Positions 26,857-36,976 of a stretch of 64,000 nt of DNA are shown piece by piece (position 1 is the stretch's first letter; every line of letters begins with the position of its first letter). The stretch comes from Clostridium sp. DSM 17811 (lineage in GTDB: Bacteria > Bacillota > Clostridia > Clostridiales > Clostridiaceae): NCBI RefSeq assembly GCF_018861905.1, contig NZ_JAHLDU010000004.1, positions 186,001 through 250,000 on the forward strand, read 5' to 3'. The notes under the pieces were generated by a model. It made no database searches. It worked only from the letters and a program-made list of their open reading frames with translations, and was not told where the DNA came from. Both the position numbers and the translations under genes were made by a program.

Positions 26857-27729
26857 ATGAATACACAGCTAATTGAAAAGGTTTACGAAGAGGTTAGACG
26901 TAAAATTGCTAGTGGAGAAATAAAACCAAATGACGTAGAGGTGGCAGTTAAAGAAATTGCAAAATGTGAGAATGAAGGTAAAGTTAAAAATGAAGTTATA
27001 GAGGTTAAAGAAGTTAAAAAGGAGGGGAAATTTATGCAGGCACCAGGATTAACCGAATTTGTTGGAACAGGTATTGGGGATACAATTGGTTTAGTTATTG
27101 CAAACATAGACTCGGCACTACACGCGGCTATGGGAATTGATAAAAAATTCCATTCAATAGGTATTATAGGAGCAAGAACCGGAGCAGGTCCACAAATAAT
27201 GGCTGCTGATGAGGCTGTTAAAGCTACTAATACTGAAATCGTTTCAATTGAACTTCCAAGAGATACAAAAGGTGGGGCTGGCCATGGTTGCCTTATAATA
27301 TTTGGAGCAGAGGATGTTTCAGATGCAAGGCGTGCAGTTGAAGTTACATTAAAAGAACTTCCTAGAACTTTTGGTGATGTTTATGGTAATGATGCAGGAC
27401 ATCTTGAAATGCAGTATAGTGCGAGAGCTAGTTTGGCAATAGAAAAAGCTTTTGGAGCACCTGTTGGAAAGGCTTTTGGATTAGTTATTGGGGCGCCGGC
27501 AGCAATTGGAGTAATGATGGCAGATACTGCTGTTAAAACTGCAAATGTAGAAATAGTTGCTTATTCAAGTCCTTCTAAAGGGACATCACATTCAAACGAA
27601 GTTATACTTGCAATAACTGGAGATTCAGGAGCAGTAAGACAAGCGGTAATCGCAGGAAGAGAAGTAGGAAAGAAACTTTTAAATGCGTTAGGTGATGAAC
27701 CAACTTCAACTACCGAACCGTACATTTAA
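26857..27729 (+). CDS. pduB: Microcompartment shell trimer PduB with internal PduB' start
   Basis: 290 residues with tandem BMC domains forming a pseudohexameric trimer. The first 59 residues form a charged extension, which in known PduB links shell to enzyme core. An internal ATG at 27034 (Met60, MQAPGLTEFV) has AAGGAGGGG 6 bases upstream, a stronger site than that of the full-length start, so a shorter PduB' should also be made, as known in Salmonella. Confidence 0.95.
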   Translation: MNTQLIEKVYEEVRRKIASGEIKPNDVEVAVKEIAKCENEGKVKNEVIEVKEVKKEGKFMQAPGLTEFVGTGIGDTIGLVIANIDSALHAAMGIDKKFHSIGIIGARTGAGPQIMAADEAVKATNTEIVSIELPRDTKGGAGHGCLIIFGAEDVSDARRAVEVTLKELPRTFGDVYGNDAGHLEMQYSARASLAIEKAFGAPVGKAFGLVIGAPAAIGVMMADTAVKTANVEIVAYSSPSKGTSHSNEVILAITGDSGAVRQAVIAGREVGKKLLNALGDEPTSTTEPYI

Positions 27730-27752
27730 ATTAAGGATGGAGGGTTGATATT

Positions 27753-29417
27753 ATGAAAAGGTCAAAAAGATTTGAAGCATTAGAAAAAAGGGAAGTTAAT
27801 AAAGATGGGTTTGTAAAAGATTGGCCAGATGTAGGCCTTATTGCAATGGATGGTCCAAATGATCCTAAATCTAGTTTGAAAATTGAAAATGGTAAAATAT
27901 CTGAAATGGATGGAAAGAAAAGAGCTGATTTTGATTTTATAGATATTTTTCTTGCAGATCATGCTATAAACCTTGGTGATGCAGAAAAATCTATGGCAAT
28001 TAGTTCACTTGAAATTGCTAGGATGCTTACAGATATAAATGTCCCTAGAGCAAAAATTGTAACTATTGCTACATCAATTACACCAGCAAAACTAGTTGAA
28101 GTTGTAGATCATTTAAATGTTGTTGAAATGATGATGGCACTACAAAAAATGAGAGCTAGAAAAACACCATCTAATCAGTGCCATATTACAAATGTAAAAG
28201 ATAATCCAATCCTTATTGCGGCTGATGCTGCAGAAGCCGCTTTAAGAGGTTTTGATGAAATGGAAACTACAGTTGCTGTAACAAGATATGCACCGTTTAA
28301 TGCACTTGGATTATTAATTGGAGCACAAGTAGGAAGAGGCGGAATATTAACTCAATGTGCTCTTGAAGAAGCAACAGAACTTAAACTTGGAATGCTTGGT
28401 TATACAGCATATGCTGAGACTATATCAGTTTATGGTACGGAGCAAGTATTTACTGATGGAGATGATACTCCTTGGTCAAAGGCTTTCCTTGCATCTGCAT
28501 ATGCATCACGTGGTCTTAAAATGAGATTTACATCTGGTACTGGTTCAGAGGTTTTAATGGGCTATGCTGAAGGTAAGTCAATGCTTTATCTTGAAGCAAG
28601 ATGCATAATGATCACAAAAGGTGCTGGAGTTCAAGGATTACAAAATGGTTCTATAAGTTGTATTGGTATACCAGCAGCTGTTTCAGGTGGAATAAGAGCC
28701 GTACTTGCGGAAAACCTAATAACTTCAATGCTTGACATGGAAGTTTGTTCAGGAAATGATCAAACATTCACACATTCAGATATAAGAAAAACTGCAAGAA
28801 CTATGATGCAATTCCTTCCTGGAACAGACTTTATATTCTCAGGATACGGTGGAGTTCCTAATTATGATAATATGTTTGCAGGTTCTAACTTTGATGTTGA
28901 TGATTATGATGACTACCTTGTACTTCAAAGAGATTTAAAGGTTGATGGAGGGCTCAAACCAGTAAAAGAAGCAGATGCAATTGCTGTTAGAAATAAGGCT
29001 GCTAAAGTGCTTCAAGGAGTATTTAAAGAAATGGGATTACCACAAATAACTGATGAAGAAGTTGAGGCCGTAACATATGCACATGGAAGTAAGGATGTTC
29101 CAAACCGAAATGTTGTAGAAGATTTAAAGGCTGCTCAAAGTATACTGAAAAATGGAATTACAGTTCTTGAAGTAGTTAAAGCTCTTTCAAAGAGTGGTAA
29201 TGAAGAGATTGCACAGAGAGTTCTAAGTTTGGTTAAACAAAGAATTGCTGGAGATTATCTACACACCTCATCTATTTTTGACGATAAATTCAATGTAATT
29301 ACCGCAGTAAATGATCCTAATGATTATATGGGACCAGGAACTGGGTATAGGCTTGAGGGAGCAAGATGGGATGAAATCAAAAACATTAATCAGGCTCTTG
29401 ATCCTAATAAAATGTAG
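27753..29417 (+). CDS. pduC: Propanediol dehydratase large subunit
   Basis: 554 residues, the usual length. MDGPNDPKSSLKI near the N-terminus and the TIM barrel (TRYAPFNALGLLIGAQVGRGG, SGTGSEVLMGYAEGKSMLY) are typical of B12-dependent diol/glycerol dehydratases. It removes water from 1,2-propanediol to give propionaldehyde. The sequence alone does not separate diol from glycerol dehydratase; the pdu setting favours propanediol. Followed by the medium and small subunits. Confidence 0.96.
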   Translation: MKRSKRFEALEKREVNKDGFVKDWPDVGLIAMDGPNDPKSSLKIENGKISEMDGKKRADFDFIDIFLADHAINLGDAEKSMAISSLEIARMLTDINVPRAKIVTIATSITPAKLVEVVDHLNVVEMMMALQKMRARKTPSNQCHITNVKDNPILIAADAAEAALRGFDEMETTVAVTRYAPFNALGLLIGAQVGRGGILTQCALEEATELKLGMLGYTAYAETISVYGTEQVFTDGDDTPWSKAFLASAYASRGLKMRFTSGTGSEVLMGYAEGKSMLYLEARCIMITKGAGVQGLQNGSISCIGIPAAVSGGIRAVLAENLITSMLDMEVCSGNDQTFTHSDIRKTARTMMQFLPGTDFIFSGYGGVPNYDNMFAGSNFDVDDYDDYLVLQRDLKVDGGLKPVKEADAIAVRNKAAKVLQGVFKEMGLPQITDEEVEAVTYAHGSKDVPNRNVVEDLKAAQSILKNGITVLEVVKALSKSGNEEIAQRVLSLVKQRIAGDYLHTSSIFDDKFNVITAVNDPNDYMGPGTGYRLEGARWDEIKNINQALDPNKM

Positions 29418-29435
29418 TTAGAGGAGTGATGTGAT

Positions 29436-30104
29436 ATGAATGTAATGTCTAATGAAGAATTAATCAAAATTATAACCAATGAAGTTGTTAAAAAATTACA
29501 ATCACAAGGCAATTCGCTTGATGATGCAACAAATAATAAAGTAGATACAACGAATTCGAAATTAGAGCTTATTGAAGTTGGAGAAGCGAAAGTGGGAATG
29601 CGACGCGATGAAGTTGTTATAGCAGTAGCTCCTGCATTTGGAATTTATCAGACAAAAACTATTGTTGATATTCCACACAATGAAGTACTTAGTGAACTTA
29701 TGGCAGGGATTGAAGAAGAAGGTGTTACTTCAAGAGTTATTAGAGTAACTCGTACATCGGATGTTTGTTTTATGGCTCATGATGCAGCAGTTTTAAGTGG
29801 CTCAGGAATTGGTATTGGCATTCAGTCAAAAGGAACAACTGTTATTCATCAAAAGGACCTTGAGATGTTAGAAAATCTTGAACTTTTCCCACAAGCACCA
29901 TTAATTACAAGAGAAACTTTTAGAGCAATTGGGAAAAATGCTGCTAAATATGCAAAAGGTGAGTCACCAGATCCTGTTCCTACATTAAATGATCAGATGG
30001 CAAGGCCTAAATATCAAGCAAAAGCAGCAGTTCTTCATATCAAGGAAACACAGCATGTTGTGCCAAATGCAAAACCTATGCAGCTTAAAGTTGTATTTAA
30101 GTAA
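29436..30104 (+). CDS. pduD: Propanediol dehydratase medium subunit
   Basis: 222 residues. The N-terminal helix [18 protein letters not shown] is an amphipathic encapsulation-peptide-like segment, followed by a linker, then the folded domain ([38 protein letters not shown]). It binds the base-off side of adenosylcobalamin together with PduC. Confidence 0.95.
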   Translation: MNVMSNEELIKIITNEVVKKLQSQGNSLDDATNNKVDTTNSKLELIEVGEAKVGMRRDEVVIAVAPAFGIYQTKTIVDIPHNEVLSELMAGIEEEGVTSRVIRVTRTSDVCFMAHDAAVLSGSGIGIGIQSKGTTVIHQKDLEMLENLELFPQAPLITRETFRAIGKNAAKYAKGESPDPVPTLNDQMARPKYQAKAAVLHIKETQHVVPNAKPMQLKVVFK

Positions 30105-30116
30105 GGGGTGAATTAT

Positions 30117-30626
30117 ATGGATGATAATATGAATATTGAACAAATAGTAAAAGAAGTTATGAAAATGATGAACAATGAACCACAAGAGGTTAAAGTAGCA
30201 AGTAATGGTAATGCTAAGAAGTTAACACTTAAAGACTATCCATTAGCAATAAAGAGTAAAGAACTTATTAAAACGAAAAATGGTAAAGGGCTTGACGACA
30301 TAGATGTTAAAAGTGTGCTTAGTGGAGAGGTTAAAGATGATGATATAAAAATTACATCAGAGGTACTTTTATATCAAGCACAAATTGCAGATGAGGTTGG
30401 AAGAGTTCAATTTGGTAAAAATTTAAGAAGAGCTGCTGAAATGGTTATAATTCCGGATGCAAGAGTTCTTGAGATTTATAGTGCACTTAGACCTTTTAGA
30501 TCTACAAAGCAGGAGTTATTAGATATTGCGACAGAGCTTGAGGATAAGTATAATGCCACAATAAATGCTACATTAGTAAGAGAAGCCGCTGATGTATATG
30601 AAAAAAGAAGTAGGCTAAAAGTTTAA
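30117..30626 (+). CDS. pduE: Propanediol dehydratase small subunit
   Basis: 169 residues from the ATG at 30117, 6 bases after AAGGGGTG; a GTG at 30108 lies inside that ribosome site. N-terminal helix MNIEQIVKEVMKMM looks like an encapsulation peptide. DYPLAIK and VGRVQFGKNLRRAAEM are typical of the family. Confidence 0.95.
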   Translation: MDDNMNIEQIVKEVMKMMNNEPQEVKVASNGNAKKLTLKDYPLAIKSKELIKTKNGKGLDDIDVKSVLSGEVKDDDIKITSEVLLYQAQIADEVGRVQFGKNLRRAAEMVIIPDARVLEIYSALRPFRSTKQELLDIATELEDKYNATINATLVREAADVYEKRSRLKV

Positions 30627-30664
30627 CGACAGCATCGAAGATGATGATTAATGAGGTGATTGGT

Positions 30665-32485
30665 TTGAAGTTTATTGCAGGTGTAGATGTAGGTAATTCT
30701 ACAACAGAAGTAGCTATTGCGGATATTGAAAATGGTCTAAATTTTGTTTCTAGTAGTTTGTCTAAAACTACAGGGATAAAAGGAACTTTAGATAACGTTG
30801 TTGGAATTTTAAATTCACTAACTGACGCATGCAAGAAGATTAATATAGAATTATCTGCATTGGATTCCATATGTATCAATGAGGCAACGCCTGTAATAGG
30901 TGATGTAGCAATGGAAACAATTACAGAAACAATAATAACCGAGTCAACTATGATTGGACATAATCCAGATACACCGGGTGGACTAGGTATTGGTATTGGT
31001 AAGACTGTGTATATTGATGAAATAGTAAATCTACACAGTATGGAAGATGTAATTTGTATAATTCCAAAGTCAGTAGATTTTGAAACTGCTGCTATGAGAA
31101 TTAATAATGCACTTGATAATAATGTAAAGATTAATGGGCTTATTGTTCAAGCAGATGATGGTGTTATTATTTCTAATAGGCTAAGGAAAGTTATCCCGAT
31201 TGTTGATGAAGTTTCTCTTATAGAAAAAGTACCTATGGGAATGATTGCAGCTGTTGAGGTAGCCGCGCCAGGTTCTAACATAACAGTACTTTCAAATCCA
31301 TATGGCTTAGCTACAATATTTAGTTTAACCCCAGATGAAACAAAGCATATAATCCCTGTTGCAAGGGCTCTGATTGGAAATAAATCAGCTGTTGTAATTA
31401 GGACACCAGAGGGAGACGTAAAGGAAAGAACGATTCCTTCTGGTAATCTTATTTTATTTGGAAAACAAGAAAAAAAAGTTGGCATCGAAGAAGGTGCAGT
31501 TAAAATAATGCAGGCACTGAGGGATGCTTGGCCAATAAATGATGTGGTGGGTGAGAGTGGAACTAATGTTGGAGGGATGATTGAACGAGTTAAGCAGGTC
31601 ATGGGTCAATTAACTAAGCAGAAAAGCTGCGAAATAAAAATTCAAGACATTCTAGCAGTAGACACATTTGTACCTCAAAAGGTAAATGGAGGTATAGCAG
31701 GAGAGTTTGCTTTAGAAAATGCAGTCGCACTAGCAGCAATGGTTAAAACAAGTAGACTGCCTATGGAAAGTATAGCAAGAAAACTTGAGCAGGAGACAGG
31801 CATTAAGGTGATTATTGGTGGAGTTGAAGCAAATATGGCAGTCCTTGGAGCATTAACTACTCCAGGTACGGACAGACCAATGGTAATACTTGATTTAGGT
31901 GGGGGATCAACAGACTCTGCCTTTATAAGTAAAACAGGAGATGTAAAATCTATTCATCATGCAGGAGCAGGAGAGATGGTAACAATGCTCATAAACTCAG
32001 AGCTTGGAATAGATGATTATAACCTGGCTGAGGATATCAAGAAGTATCCTCTTGCGAAAGTTGAAAGCTTATTTAATATAAGGTATGAAGATGGTAGTGT
32101 TTGTTTTTTCCAAAAGCCGCTTAGTGCTTCTATATTTGCAAGAAATGTTGTTGTAAAAGAAAATGAGATGCTTCCAGTCCATTCAAAACATTCAATTGAT
32201 AAAATAAGAATTGTTAGACGCGAAGCTAAAAAGAAGATATTTATAACAAATGTTGTAAGAGCGCTTCAAGATATAGCACCAGGGAATAACCTTCGCGCTA
32301 TTGAGTTTGTAGTACTCGTTGGTGGATCAGCACTTGATTTTGAAATACCTGAGATGATATCTGATGAGCTTTCTCATTATGGCATAGTTTGTGGAAGTGG
32401 TAATATAAGAGCAAAAGAGGGCCCTAGAAATGCAGTAGCAACAGGTCTTGTAATATCTTACTACAATAGCTTGAAAGGAATATAA
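30665..32485 (+). CDS. pduG: Diol dehydratase reactivase large subunit
   Basis: 606 residues. TTG at 30665, after GAGGTGAT, gives the family start xKFIAGVDVGNSTTEVAIAD; the upstream ATG at 30641 lacks a ribosome site. ATPase motifs GVDVGNSTTE and LDLGGGSTDSAF are present. With PduH it uses ATP to swap inactive cobalamin for adenosylcobalamin in the dehydratase. Confidence 0.95.
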   Translation: MKFIAGVDVGNSTTEVAIADIENGLNFVSSSLSKTTGIKGTLDNVVGILNSLTDACKKINIELSALDSICINEATPVIGDVAMETITETIITESTMIGHNPDTPGGLGIGIGKTVYIDEIVNLHSMEDVICIIPKSVDFETAAMRINNALDNNVKINGLIVQADDGVIISNRLRKVIPIVDEVSLIEKVPMGMIAAVEVAAPGSNITVLSNPYGLATIFSLTPDETKHIIPVARALIGNKSAVVIRTPEGDVKERTIPSGNLILFGKQEKKVGIEEGAVKIMQALRDAWPINDVVGESGTNVGGMIERVKQVMGQLTKQKSCEIKIQDILAVDTFVPQKVNGGIAGEFALENAVALAAMVKTSRLPMESIARKLEQETGIKVIIGGVEANMAVLGALTTPGTDRPMVILDLGGGSTDSAFISKTGDVKSIHHAGAGEMVTMLINSELGIDDYNLAEDIKKYPLAKVESLFNIRYEDGSVCFFQKPLSASIFARNVVVKENEMLPVHSKHSIDKIRIVRREAKKKIFITNVVRALQDIAPGNNLRAIEFVVLVGGSALDFEIPEMISDELSHYGIVCGSGNIRAKEGPRNAVATGLVISYYNSLKGI

Positions 32486-32486
32486 A

Positions 32487-32885
32487 ATGGAGAATAACAG
32501 TAGACCTTGTATTGTTGTTGTTACAGATAAACCAGATATTAATATACTTAAGCATATACTCGCAGGAATTGAAGAAGAAGGCATCCCATATGAAGTTGAT
32601 GTAGTTAATGGTGATGAACTTTTAAAGATCACTCATAAGGCTGCAGTTTATTCAAGGATGGGGGTCGGGATAGGAATAAAACAAAATAGAGTTTTGCTAC
32701 ACTTTAGCAAACTTAAAATTGATAAACCAATTCTCGACGTCAACTTGAATGAAAATATTAAAGATACTGCAAGAAATATTGGTAATAATGCTGCGAGATT
32801 ATATAAAATAATGCCTTTTAAAAATATGGGCGAGGGTATTATGGAAGCATTAAATCAGAATTTCGCCAGGGAGGAAAACATATGA
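32487..32885 (+). CDS. pduH: Diol dehydratase reactivase small subunit
   Basis: 132 residues. GIEEEGIPYEVDVV and SRMGVGIGI mirror the PduD fold it replaces during reactivation. It follows pduG by one base and overlaps the next gene by 4 bases (ATGA). Confidence 0.92.
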   Translation: MENNSRPCIVVVTDKPDINILKHILAGIEEEGIPYEVDVVNGDELLKITHKAAVYSRMGVGIGIKQNRVLLHFSKLKIDKPILDVNLNENIKDTARNIGNNAARLYKIMPFKNMGEGIMEALNQNFAREENI

Positions 32886-33436
32886 GCAGAGTTGCCCTTG
32901 GGTTAATTGAAACAGTAGGATTAGCTGCAGCGATTGAAGCAGCGGATACTTGTATGAAATCAGCAAATGTTGAGCTCATTGGGTATGAATTGACTAAAGG
33001 TTATGGCATGGTTACAGTTAAGATTAAAGGTGACGTATCAGCAGTTAAAGCAGCCATTGAGTCGGCTAAAGTAAGTGCAGCGGCTGTAAACACAGTATAT
33101 GCAACTCTTGTTATACCAAGACCTGTGGATAAATTAGATTTAATGATTGAATCAAGTAATACTATTGGATTAAAAAATAAATTTGTTGGCAAAAAAGAAA
33201 CAATAGAAATTCCAGAAGAAATAATAAAGGAAGAAGAAAGAAAAATAGTAGAGAAGCAAGCTTTAGTAGAAGAATCAGTTGTAGTTGTTAATTCAATCAT
33301 TGTGGATGGAGCAGTGCAGGAAACACCAACAGAGGGGATTTGCAATTTATGTTATGACCCTAAATGTAGTAGGAAGAAGGGAATGACTAGAAAGGCATGT
33401 ATGCATTATAAGGATAGTGAAGGTGATAAGAAATGA
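32882..33436 (+). CDS. pduK: Microcompartment shell protein with C-terminal Cys motif, PduK-like
   Basis: 184 residues: an N-terminal BMC domain ([16 protein letters not shown]), a charged linker rich in Glu and Lys (about 100-145), and a C-terminal motif [14 protein letters not shown]...CMHY (Cx2Cx4C then a fourth Cys), which could carry a metal or iron-sulfur cluster. This is the PduK layout. Four-base overlaps on both sides indicate tight coupling. Confidence 0.9.
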   Translation: MSRVALGLIETVGLAAAIEAADTCMKSANVELIGYELTKGYGMVTVKIKGDVSAVKAAIESAKVSAAAVNTVYATLVIPRPVDKLDLMIESSNTIGLKNKFVGKKETIEIPEEIIKEEERKIVEKQALVEESVVVVNSIIVDGAVQETPTEGICNLCYDPKCSRKKGMTRKACMHYKDSEGDKK

Positions 33437-34086
33437 ATGAATTTGATGATGCTCTTTTAAAGGATATAGTTGAAGAAGTTTCAAGGAAATCATGTATTAA
33501 AAATAGAGAATATGTTATTCCGGTTGGAGTGTCAAGTAGGCATATTCATGTGACCAAGGAAGATCTTGAGATTCTATTTGGAAAAGGATATGAGCTTACT
33601 GTAAAAAGCAAAGTTAAACAAATAGGTCAGTTTGCAGCAAATGAAACTGTTACATTAGCAGGACCTAAGGGAAGCTTAACTAAAGTTAGAATACTCGGGC
33701 CTATAAGAAAAGAAAGTCAGATTGAAATATCACTTACTGATTCCTATGCACTTGGAGTAAAGGCTCCACTTAGAAATTCTTCAGACATAGTAGGGTCAGA
33801 AACACTTAGTGTAATTGGACCAAAGGGAATGAAAATTTTTAGCGAAAAAGTAATTGTTGCAACTAGGCATGTTCATATGTTACCACGTGACGCAATAAAA
33901 TTTGGAGTTTCGGATGGTGACTTTGTTGATATTGAAACTAAAGGGCTTAAAGGTATTATTTTTAAAAATGTACTTGTTAGAGTTGGTAATAATTCAGTTT
34001 TAGAGGTTCATATAGATACTGATGAGGCAAATGCAGCAGAAATAAAAAATAATGGACTCATTAGGATTGTGGGGTTAAGTAGATAA
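33433..34086 (+). CDS. pduL: Microcompartment phosphotransacylase
   Basis: 217 residues with two related beta-barrel halves: [16 protein letters not shown] and [17 protein letters not shown] provide the zinc-binding histidines. Residues 1-20 ([15 protein letters not shown]) form an encapsulation-peptide-like helix. PduL converts propionyl-CoA to propionyl phosphate inside the shell and recycles CoA. Confidence 0.96.
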   Translation: MNEFDDALLKDIVEEVSRKSCIKNREYVIPVGVSSRHIHVTKEDLEILFGKGYELTVKSKVKQIGQFAANETVTLAGPKGSLTKVRILGPIRKESQIEISLTDSYALGVKAPLRNSSDIVGSETLSVIGPKGMKIFSEKVIVATRHVHMLPRDAIKFGVSDGDFVDIETKGLKGIIFKNVLVRVGNNSVLEVHIDTDEANAAEIKNNGLIRIVGLSR

Positions 34087-34088
34087 TT

Positions 34089-34904
34089 ATGATGGAGAAA
34101 GCAAATGCGCTTATATTGCAAATGGAGAAATGTATAGCTAATGAGAATCCAATAAAGGTAGAGGGAAAGCTTAAGGTTGGAGTTGATCTTGGAACTGCGA
34201 ATATAGTTATTACAGTACTTGATTCTAATGATATTCCGGTTGCAGGAGCAATTTATCCAGCAGATGTTGTACGTGATGGAATAGTTGTTAATTTTGTAGA
34301 GGCAGTACAAATTATAAGGAAGCTTAAAGCTCAGCTTGAAAAGCAACTTGGGCGTGAGCTTATATATGCAGCAACTGCAATCCCACCAGGAATTATGGAA
34401 GGTAATGTACGTGTTATTAAGAATGTAGTTGAAGGTGGAGGTTTTATTGTTACAAATGTACTTGATGAGCCAACGGCGGCAGCTAACATATTAAATATTA
34501 ACTCTGGAGCAGTTGTGGACATAGGTGGTGGTACTACGGGGATTTCGATACTCAAAGATGGAAAAGTTATCTATAGTGCAGATGAGCCAACAGGAGGAAG
34601 ACATTTGACTCTTGTGACGGCAGGGGCTCTAAATATGGAATATGAAGATGCAGAGGAATATAAAAAGGACATTAACAATTATAATATGGTGTTTACAATG
34701 GTTAGGCCGGTAATTGAAAAAATGTCATCGATTATACAAAAACATATAAAAGGTTACAATATCGATACAATATATCTTGTTGGAGGTACTTGTTGCCTTA
34801 GGAATATTGAAAATGTTGTAGAGGAGTACACTGGGGTTAAAACTGTTAAAACGTATAATCCACTTCTAGCAACTCCACTCGGAATTGCAATTAGCGTAAA
34901 GTGA
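34089..34904 (+). CDS. eutJ: EutJ/Hsp70-like chaperone of the microcompartment
   Basis: 271 residues, an actin/Hsp70-type ATPase core (VGVDLGTANIVITV; DEPTAAANILNI; VVDIGGGTTGIS; YLVGGTCC) without a substrate-binding domain. EutJ proteins accompany eut and many clostridial pdu loci and are thought to help assembly or enzyme folding. Starts 2 bases after pduL. Confidence 0.9.
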   Translation: MMEKANALILQMEKCIANENPIKVEGKLKVGVDLGTANIVITVLDSNDIPVAGAIYPADVVRDGIVVNFVEAVQIIRKLKAQLEKQLGRELIYAATAIPPGIMEGNVRVIKNVVEGGGFIVTNVLDEPTAAANILNINSGAVVDIGGGTTGISILKDGKVIYSADEPTGGRHLTLVTAGALNMEYEDAEEYKKDINNYNMVFTMVRPVIEKMSSIIQKHIKGYNIDTIYLVGGTCCLRNIENVVEEYTGVKTVKTYNPLLATPLGIAISVK

Positions 34905-34914
34905 GGTGATATAG

Positions 34915-35679
34915 TTGGATATTGAAGAGCTAATAAAAGCAATTACAATTCAAGTATTAGGTTTGGTTAATAAAAAAGTATTAGTTTTTATTTCAGGCGG
35001 GGTAGTAAATGTGGAAGAGGAATTTAAGATTTTAAAAGAATTTAATAATTTACAATATAGTGTTGTTTTATCTGATTCTGCAAAGGATATAATTCCTAAT
35101 AAGTTTATTGAAGACCTAAATGCAGATTTGATTTCTGATATAAAATTAATGTCTAAAAAGATAGATGAAGTTGATTTTATATTGATACCAGTTATGACAA
35201 GAAATATACTTGCAAAAACAGCTTTCGGTATTCGCGATACATTTATTACAACAGGAATTTCGGATGCAATTATGAAAAATAAGAAAATAATTGTAGTAAA
35301 GGATAGTTTTGATCCTGATAACCCAGTTAATGTTTCACTAGGTTATTCACAAAATGTTTCATATAATGAAATGATAAAAAATCATATAAAAACAATAGAG
35401 AGCTTTGGGGTTTCATTTATTAATGCATATGAGCTCAAAAAGGCTATAAACGAATTACTTATTATAGAAGAAAAGAAAACAACACAAATTACTACTATTA
35501 AAAAAGTTGTGACAAGAGAAATAGGTCAAGTAACATTAAAAGGAATAATAACAAAAACCGATTTGCTGTCTATTGGGAGTTGTAGGAATATAAAGATTTC
35601 AAAAGGAGCGGTTATTACATCTCTTGCAAAAGATTACATAGACTCAGAAAACATTGCAATAGATTATATTGAGGGGTGA
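34915..35679 (+). CDS. Microcompartment-associated flavoprotein-like protein with PduM-like end
   Basis: 254 residues from TTG at 34915 behind GAGGTGAT. Three parts can be seen: an N-terminal amphipathic helix DIEELIKAITIQVLGLV resembling encapsulation peptides; a Rossmann-like flavoprotein middle (KVLVFISGGVVNVEEEF, VDFILIPVMTRNILAKTAFG); and a C-terminal segment (GIITKTDLL...KGAVITSLAKDYIDSENI) like that ending PduM and related microcompartment proteins. The gene sits where pduM lies in other loci. A lumen flavoprotein, perhaps for cobalamin reduction with PduS, is only an inference. Confidence 0.6.
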   Translation: MDIEELIKAITIQVLGLVNKKVLVFISGGVVNVEEEFKILKEFNNLQYSVVLSDSAKDIIPNKFIEDLNADLISDIKLMSKKIDEVDFILIPVMTRNILAKTAFGIRDTFITTGISDAIMKNKKIIVVKDSFDPDNPVNVSLGYSQNVSYNEMIKNHIKTIESFGVSFINAYELKKAINELLIIEEKKTTQITTIKKVVTREIGQVTLKGIITKTDLLSIGSCRNIKISKGAVITSLAKDYIDSENIAIDYIEG

Positions 35680-35683
35680 GAAT

Positions 35684-35956
35684 ATGTTTTTGGCAAAAGT
35701 AATTGGGACGCTTGTTTCCACAAAGAAAGATGACAGATTGATCGGAAGTAAGCTTCTGATAATTAGAAAAATTAATGAATTCGAGGAAGAAGAGAAAGAT
35801 ACGTTAGTTGCAGTTGATACAGTAGGCGCAGGAAATGGTGAGATAGTTCTTGTAATTACAGGCAGTGGAGCAAGACTTTTAGAAGATAACAAAGATACAC
35901 CAATTGATACGGCTATTGTAGGTATTGTAGATTATCTTGAAGTAAGCAAACAATAA
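35684..35956 (+). CDS. pduN: Microcompartment vertex pentamer
   Basis: 90 residues of the EutN/CcmL family (MFLAKVIGTLVSTKKDD; VAVDTVGAGNGEIVLVITGSGAR). Pentamers close the shell vertices. The ATG at 35684 follows GAGGGGTGAG. Confidence 0.95.
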   Translation: MFLAKVIGTLVSTKKDDRLIGSKLLIIRKINEFEEEEKDTLVAVDTVGAGNGEIVLVITGSGARLLEDNKDTPIDTAIVGIVDYLEVSKQ

Positions 35957-35983
35957 TTTAAACTCCCGATAGGAGATGAATTT

Positions 35984-36976
35984 ATGAAAATATATACAAA
36001 AACGGGGGATAAAGGTCAAACAAGTTTAGTTGGGGGAAGCAGAACTTCAAAATCTGATTTAAGGGTATGGTCGTATGGAACATGCGATAGTGCGAATTCG
36101 ACCTTAGGTTTTGCAAGAAGTTTTATAAAAGATGAAGAGATAAAAGAAATAATATTCAAAATTCAAAAAACACTTTTTGAAGCAGGGGCGGAACTTGCAT
36201 CGCTTGGTACTGATAAATTTAAGGAAAGAATAGTTAAAGAAGATATAGATTATTTAGAAACAGTAATAGATAAGTTAGACATGATTATACCAAAACTTAA
36301 TAGTTTTATAGTTCCTGGTGGAACAATTGAATCGGGAGCGCTTGATGTAGCAAGAACTAAGGTACGCGAAGCGGAGCGATATATAGTAGAGTTATGCGTG
36401 AGTTATGATGTAAGTGCTAATTTATCAAAGTATTTTAATAGATTATCAGATGTTATATACACCATAGCAAGATACGAGGATTATAAAAATGTATTAATAA
36501 AGGTTCAGGCAAATGTAGCAGAGGCACTAGGAAAAAAAATTCATAGCAAAGGTAGTGAGAAAATGAATAGTGAGCTTAGTGAAAAGATAATAGAAAGTTG
36601 TATAAAAAAAGCAGTGCAAATAGAAGTTCCAATGGTGATTTGGGTCATGGATGAACATGGAAACCCTGTAATGTTTGAGAGAATGGATGGATCACTTCTT
36701 GCAAGTATTGAAATTGCAAAAGGAAAGGCTTATAGTGCAGTGGCATTTAAGTTACCTACACATGAACTTAATGAACTAGCAAAAAACGGAGAACTTTATG
36801 GTATTAATAACCTAGAAAACGTTATTACATTTGGAGGCGGATATCCGTTAAAGATAAATAATCTTATAGTTGGAGCAGTTGGTGTAAGTGGCGGAACAGT
36901 TGCACAAGATATGGAAGTTGCGACCTATGCGGTTAAAACGTTTGAGGAGATGATAAGTTATGGAGATAAAAAATGA
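35984..36976 (+). CDS. pduO: PduO: cob(I)alamin adenosyltransferase with C-terminal PduO_C domain
   Basis: 330 residues, two domains. N-terminal adenosyltransferase (about 1-180) with ATP motif TKTGDKGQTSLVGGSR and the later VREAERYIVEL; C-terminal HbpS/PduO_C domain (about 190-330) that can bind haem or corrinoid. It makes adenosylcobalamin for the dehydratase inside the compartment. It overlaps pduP by 17 bases. Confidence 0.95.
   Translation: MKIYTKTGDKGQTSLVGGSRTSKSDLRVWSYGTCDSANSTLGFARSFIKDEEIKEIIFKIQKTLFEAGAELASLGTDKFKERIVKEDIDYLETVIDKLDMIIPKLNSFIVPGGTIESGALDVARTKVREAERYIVELCVSYDVSANLSKYFNRLSDVIYTIARYEDYKNVLIKVQANVAEALGKKIHSKGSEKMNSELSEKIIESCIKKAVQIEVPMVIWVMDEHGNPVMFERMDGSLLASIEIAKGKAYSAVAFKLPTHELNELAKNGELYGINNLENVITFGGGYPLKINNLIVGAVGVSGGTVAQDMEVATYAVKTFEEMISYGDKK

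Noticed and set aside
27753-30626. Glycerol dehydratase (dha) instead of propanediol dehydratase
   Set aside because: The subunits alone do not decide, but the microcompartment shell, PduP, PduL and PocR-type sensor fit propanediol; no dhaT or 1,3-propanediol dehydrogenase is present.
31147-31602. A 151-codon open frame antisense to pduG
   Set aside because: Shadow of the reactivase gene; no start signal and no recognisable domain.
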